NCBI RefSeq assembly: GCF_000372725.1
Contig: NW_005200754.1
Span: forward strand, 185,709 to 249,708
Source: Emiliania huxleyi CCMP1516
Taxonomy: Eukaryota > Haptophyta > Isochrysidales > Noelaerhabdaceae
Length of the DNA: 64,000 nucleotides
Reading direction: 5' to 3'
Of the stretch, positions 60,123-64,000 are shown one piece after another. The notes under the pieces are model-generated. The model was not told the origin of the DNA and did no database searches. It was given only the letters and a program-made list of their open reading frames with translations. Position 1 is the stretch's first letter, and each line of letters starts with the position of its first letter. The translations under genes were made by a program, and so were the position numbers.

Positions 60123-60749
60123 AGACGGCACGGCGCGAAGGGCCGAGACTCGAGCCACCTTGGGCGGATTCTCAACTCTCAAGCAGCATACACTTTCTCG
60201 GCATAGTCCATAGACCATAGATTCTGGCTCCACCCTCTACGCCACCTGAGCGACCTGAATGAAAGATTGTGAAGTCGTGTGTGAGACCCTGTGAGTGTGA
60301 CCCTCGCGCGCGTGTCTCGAGTGCCGTGCCAGCCAGCAACCTCTCGGATAGGCCGATGACTTTTAAAGGACTTGTCCTTTACAAAAGGACACCTTGATCT
60401 CGCGTTTTCGCTCCCATTGAGCTCTCTGCAAGCCTCTCCTGGGCATTGAGGTATGCTACCATGTCCACCTGACAGCCTCCAGGCGGCGGGGTCACGACCC
60501 AGCCCAAGCAACACATTCAAAACCGACCCGGAGACGTACCCGCAACCGCTTGTCCTTTACGCCCGCTAGTCCTCATCACTGTCTACAATCACCTGCCGCT
60601 TGCGTAGGGGGGGGGGCTGCAGCCTGGGAGGAGGGCGCTGCAGGCCGCTTGGCACCTTTGGACACGCGCCCAAGCACTCCCTTCACCATCTTCTTCACTA
60701 TGAGCCCGCCCGGTTTTGAGCTTGCGTCCCAGTCGCTGCAGCGGCTCTG

Positions 60750-60932
60750 TCAGCGGACCAATCTTGCGGTAGCGGCGATCAACTGCTGCTGCTTGGCGTT
60801 GCGCCTTCGGGGAAGGATGTGGTCCTCCTCTGTCAGCTGGCTGTTGGTGGTGAAGATGCGTGGCATGTACTGCGGGAGGGTGCCATTGTTGTAGCGAGCG
60901 GCATTTGATGCGCTCGGCCTTTGGAGAGTTTT
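60750..60932 (-). pseudogene. fragment resembling a superfamily-3 helicase end
   Basis: Minus-strand frame open for about 60 codons: RYNNGTLPQYMPRIFTTNS, then HILPRRRNAKQQQLIAATAR and stop. 'lPrIFTTN' followed by a basic segment resembles motif C of SF3 (Rep-type) helicases. Nothing upstream completes the domain, so at most it is a relic. A chance resemblance is possible. Confidence 0.3.
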
Positions 60933-61727
60933 CTAGGAGTTACTTATTCAGACGGTGATCGGTGATCAAGTTTCGGCGGCACGTAACGTCCAAAACAAGG
61001 CCACGACTGTCGTCCCCCGGCACCACCGGGCACGGGGAAGTCGCGAAGGGCAAGTGGAGTGCGGGAGGTACGACTGGGCCGGCGAGCGGGGGCGCGTGGC
61101 GCCCTTCATGAACCTGTCCTTTTAGTTAGGACAAAAATCTTTTTAAAAGGACACATGGGGCTATCCGCTCTGCACCACCAGACCTGCACCTAGCGCACAC
61201 GCGGAAATCGCCACGTGCCTCCACGAGTCCTCTGTTCCCGGGCATTAACACTATATTCCGCCACCATGGCGGCGCGCGCGTTTTTTCCGCGCGCGATATT
61301 ACGGCAATCGGCACACGCGATACGGGGTGTGGAGAGGGTGAGTTGACCAGGGGGTTGTGCGCCGGGCCCTCCTGCTCGGCTCCAGCGAGTAGACAAGTCT
61401 TGTCATCAACAGAGTAGATGGATCTGACCTCGGGGCCGATGTGACCAAGCGCTGGTAGCGTGGTTTGACCTCACACCCATGGTCTCACAGTGTGTGCCGG
61501 CAGTCGCCGAGCAGTGTCGCTCACACAAGCCGCAGCACAAGTGACTGAGGGCCAGTGAGGGCGAGCCGCACAGTAGGCTGCTCACACACTCTGCACAGAG
61601 GAGCTGCTCTCCAGGCTTCTGTCGCAAAGAGCTGCATGCCACCGAAAGCGCTGTCGAGGTTCGCCGACCGCGGCGAAATCGGGGGACACCGTCACCGACG
61701 AGCGCGTTGTGGTATTCACTCCGGACA

Positions 61728-61770
61728 AAGACGGCTACACGCACACGAGCCGCGGTCGTGTAGCCGTCTT
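61728..61770. repeat. perfect 14-bp inverted repeat
   Basis: AAGACGGCTACACG at 61728-61741 and its exact complement CGTGTAGCCGTCTT at 61757-61770, with a 15-nt loop. Could form a stable hairpin or be a dyad binding site. Confidence 0.8.
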
Positions 61771-62808
61771 AGCGGCGAGGCGCGGGACCGTCTTGTATGT
61801 GGTTGTTTTGGATCAAACTTGTGACAGCACTCTCTGACGCGATGCGGCCTCTGTCTAGCCTCCTGCTTCTATGCGGCAGCTATGCCTATGGCGGGACCGC
61901 TATCGAGTACCTAGGTATGGCTTATCCTCCGGCCAGTATGGCCTCGACTATTGCATCGCCGAGGCCGACACCACCACCGACATGACAGCGTCGACCACCA
62001 TGGCAGCTCCAACGTGTACGCTACCATGGACAAGCCTTGCACTCTATATGCCAGCCACCACCTGGGCGCCTGGCATGTGCGAGCACAACTCCATGGGGCC
62101 TTGCGTAGTTTTGGCTATGCCTGCAACGCCGCCTAAGGAGATCTAAAGGACCAATCAACAAATACAACCAACGATCAGCTGGAGAACTCGGACGCGATGG
62201 ATAATTCCCTCGGTATGAAATATAGGTTTCCCGATCTGAGACCTCCTCTCAATCGCAGTTTATCTTGCTCGAAGCCTTCCTGCTGGCGGGAGGTCCCCAG
62301 TTCGAAACCTGCTCGACGCTTATATCTTTTTTGTTCGCACCTGAGCGGGCTCAATTTTGCTCAGATGCTCCTACTAGTACGAATTCGAAACCGTGTCCTC
62401 CTCACGCTTTTAGCGCTTGGTGTGTGTTCGTTTTTCGTCACGGGATTTACCGGCCCAAAGTTAACGTTTGACAACCCTAGTATTGGGGAGAGAGGCCAGC
62501 CTCCGGCTCTCAGCGTGACGCGAGTGCTGTGTCTCTGCCTGCCTGGTAGCTGGGTGCGGTGGCCGGTGGGGGTCGGAGTCTCTGGTGGTTTTGTTACACA
62601 TTTACGAATTTACGGATCTCCACCCCCCGCTCCCTCCCCGTCCCGCGCGGCCCGGCCGTGCGACGACGCCGATCGACTGGCCTGTGCGTGCTGCCGAGCC
62701 GAGCAAGCGATGGACAAGGGGGGGGGGGGGGGTAGTAAAGCCAACGCACGCCCCGACTGCGCGGACGCGCCTCGCCAGCGGCGGGCGACTGCGGCGCCTC
62801 CGCATGCC

Positions 62809-63745
62809 TCACGGCGCCGGCGCCTTGATGTTCGCAATGATCTCGTCGAGCTTCCCGATCTGGCGGACAAAGTAGTCCGAGTGGCGGCGCGTGAGGGAAC
62901 TGTCCGCCACGTGCGCCTAGAGAGAGGAGCGCAGCACGGCGTCCACGGAGAGCGGGAGAGGAGGAGTGGAGGGCCCTGCCGGCCCTCGCCATGTCGCCGT
63001 CCACGTAAAAGTCGACATCGGCGCTCGAGGCGAGGGAGCCTAGACACCCCCCCAGACACTTCTTAGACACACGTCCTGAGACATCTCCTGAGCAGCTCGA
63101 GGCGAGGGAGCCGGAGATGGGCGATCCGCCAGAGTGGACTAGCGCGTGCGTCTTGTGCTTGAGACACTGCAGCTGCTCCCGGAAGGCGCCCTCAGCGTCG
63201 CCGCCGCTCTCCGCCTCGTCGCAGCAATCAATGAAGTAAGTAACGCTAGTCAATGAGTTCATTCAACTGGGTAGCCGCTTTCCACCTCGTCGAGCAGCTC
63301 CGCGAGCTTTGGGATGCCGATGGTGGTGTAGAGCTTGAGGAGAGAGCGGACGGTGGGCAGCATCGCCTGCTGCTTCACCTCGGCCAGGAAGAGCTTGAGC
63401 TGCAGCCGGTACGCCTAAGAATGAGAGCACGAATGGCGGTGATGCTGATGCAAGACTCATCAGAACTCCGACTCCTAGCGGGCTGCAGCCGGCGCGCCTC
63501 TTGCGGGTGGTAGTCCTCCGGCGCCTCGTACGGCGGCGGCGCAGCGGAGAGGAACTTTGGGCACGAGAAGGCAAAGAGCTCCTCGTAGGCCGCCAGGTCG
63601 GTGAGGTTGGCCTAGAAGGTTCCTAGAAGGTTCCTAGAAGGTTCCTAGACTCCTCGTAGGCCGCCAGGTCGGTGAGGTTGGCCTGCATGCGGAGCATGCG
63701 GTCGCCGTACTTGTCGCGCAGCGTCGAGCTGATGTTCTCGTCCAC
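62809..63745 (-). CDS. EIF3L: eukaryotic translation initiation factor 3 subunit L, 3' part
   Basis: Six terminal exons, each a multiple of three or phase-matched: 63745-63683 ([21 protein letters not shown] region), 63611-63498 ([14 protein letters not shown]), 63414-63286 ([20 protein letters not shown] then [15 protein letters not shown]), 63214-63112 ([20 protein letters not shown]), 63039-62990 ([13 protein letters not shown]) and 62916-62809 ([20 protein letters not shown] then [15 protein letters not shown], stop). Order and motifs match the conserved C-terminal half of eIF3L, a cytosolic PCI-type component of the eIF3 complex. Exons upstream of 63746 lie beyond or in the unreadable pyrimidine tract. 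All five introns are 71-83 nt; four have GC donors, one GT, and all end AG|G. Because the protein is so conserved, these boundaries are reliable. Confidence 0.93.
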
Positions 63746-63779
63746 CTACCACGGAGATGGTGGGAGATGGGGGGAGATG

Positions 63780-63990
63780 GGGGTAGATCTTTTTTTTTTT
63801 TTTTTTTCTTTCTTTTCCCTCCTTTTCCTCTTTCTTTTCTTTCCTTTTTCCCCTTTCTTCTCTTCTTTTTCCTTCTCTTTCCTTTTTCTTTTTCTTCCTC
63901 CTCTTTCCTTTTTCTCCTTTCTTCTTTTCTCTCTCCTTTCTCTCCTTTCATTCTCCTTTCTTTTCCTCCCTTTGTCCCACTTTTCTCTCC
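63780..63990. repeat. pyrimidine tract (plus strand)
   Basis: About 200 nt of almost pure T/C at the window edge, purine-only on the coding strand of eIF3L, within its upstream intron. Confidence 0.85.
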
Positions 63991-64000
63991 TTTTCTTTCT

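Larger units (their letters stand above)
60123..62808. other. spacer between kinesin and eIF3L
   Basis: Both flanking genes end into this region. It contains a Rep-helicase-like fragment with flanking TTTAAAAGGACA-type sequences (60360, 61130), a 14-bp palindrome near 61750 and short uninformative frames. Confidence 0.5.

Noticed and set aside
62265..62310. Possible tRNA T-loop (AGTTCGAAACCTG)
   Set aside because: The flanks do not form a T stem, and no acceptor or anticodon stem fits around it. I found no convincing tRNA or rRNA in the window.

Overview
This window is eukaryotic nuclear DNA. It is strongly GC-rich, dense in genes on both strands and packed with minisatellites. Its genes (Sec63, kinesin, eIF3 subunit L, apyrase, homeobox, DUF4126) are split by many very short introns, most of them about 60-90 nt. 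Donors are GT, very often GC, and in at least three cases apparently GA. Acceptors are almost always AG followed by G. With about one gene per 4-5 kb and a cysteine-rich CGxCGGxGC...PGG...CC secreted-type domain, the best guess is a haptophyte alga (Emiliania/Gephyrocapsa-like). A pelagophyte or a GC-rich dinoflagellate cannot be excluded. Two runs of 100 N (23273-23372 and 36447-36546) are assembly gaps.

Layout. 1-3.2 kb: minisatellite, a weak ORF and dispersed repeats. 3.27-11.4 kb (+): a many-exon C2-domain membrane protein whose introns have grown into minisatellites. 11.8-16.5 kb (+): Sec63 with an unusual hydrophobic C-terminal extension. 17.2-18.0 kb: a TIR element made of GTAGAG-type repeats. 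18.4-19.4 kb (+): an intronless HtrA-like serine protease fused to a ClpS-like domain. 21.0-25.2 kb (-): an Ala/Glu-rich coiled-coil protein with a WW domain. 25.2-28.1 kb: nested repeats, including a 551-bp TIR element with an 8-bp target duplication and an intact empty-site paralogue. 28.4-34.7 kb (-): a 1266-codon FHA-domain ORF with a decayed duplicate, an ankyrin protein and a small Cys-rich ORF. 36.3-37.6 kb (+): a Ser-Pro-rich wall-type protein broken by a gap. 39.0-41.1 kb (-): a complete apyrase. 41.1-43.6 kb: a 253-bp triplication and two TIR elements. 43.9-50.0 kb: an unknown charged ORF, a Cys-rich protein, a small zinc-knuckle-like ORF and a multipass membrane protein. 50.2-51.5 kb (-): homeobox. 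52.2-53.2 kb (-): DUF4126 membrane protein. 54.4-60.1 kb (+): kinesin. 62.8-63.7 kb (-): the 3' part of eIF3L.

The genes do not form a pathway. The unifying signal is how the introns are built. In gene after gene the first 10-40 nt of the intron copy the first nucleotides of the next exon, so the splice boundary sits in a direct repeat whose period equals the intron length (usually 65-73 nt). Many introns also end in a hairpin module TTCAC(AG)...(CT)GTGAACAG that carries the acceptor. Minisatellites then expand inside some introns. This looks like recent, repeated intron gain by short tandem duplication and/or an introner-like insertion. It is the most interesting system here, followed by the protease-ClpS fusion.

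Exon boundaries are my own, read from the sequence and family conservation. Those of apyrase, eIF3L, DUF4126 and most of Sec63 and the kinesin motor are well constrained. Those of the C2, WW and kinesin-tail regions are approximate.
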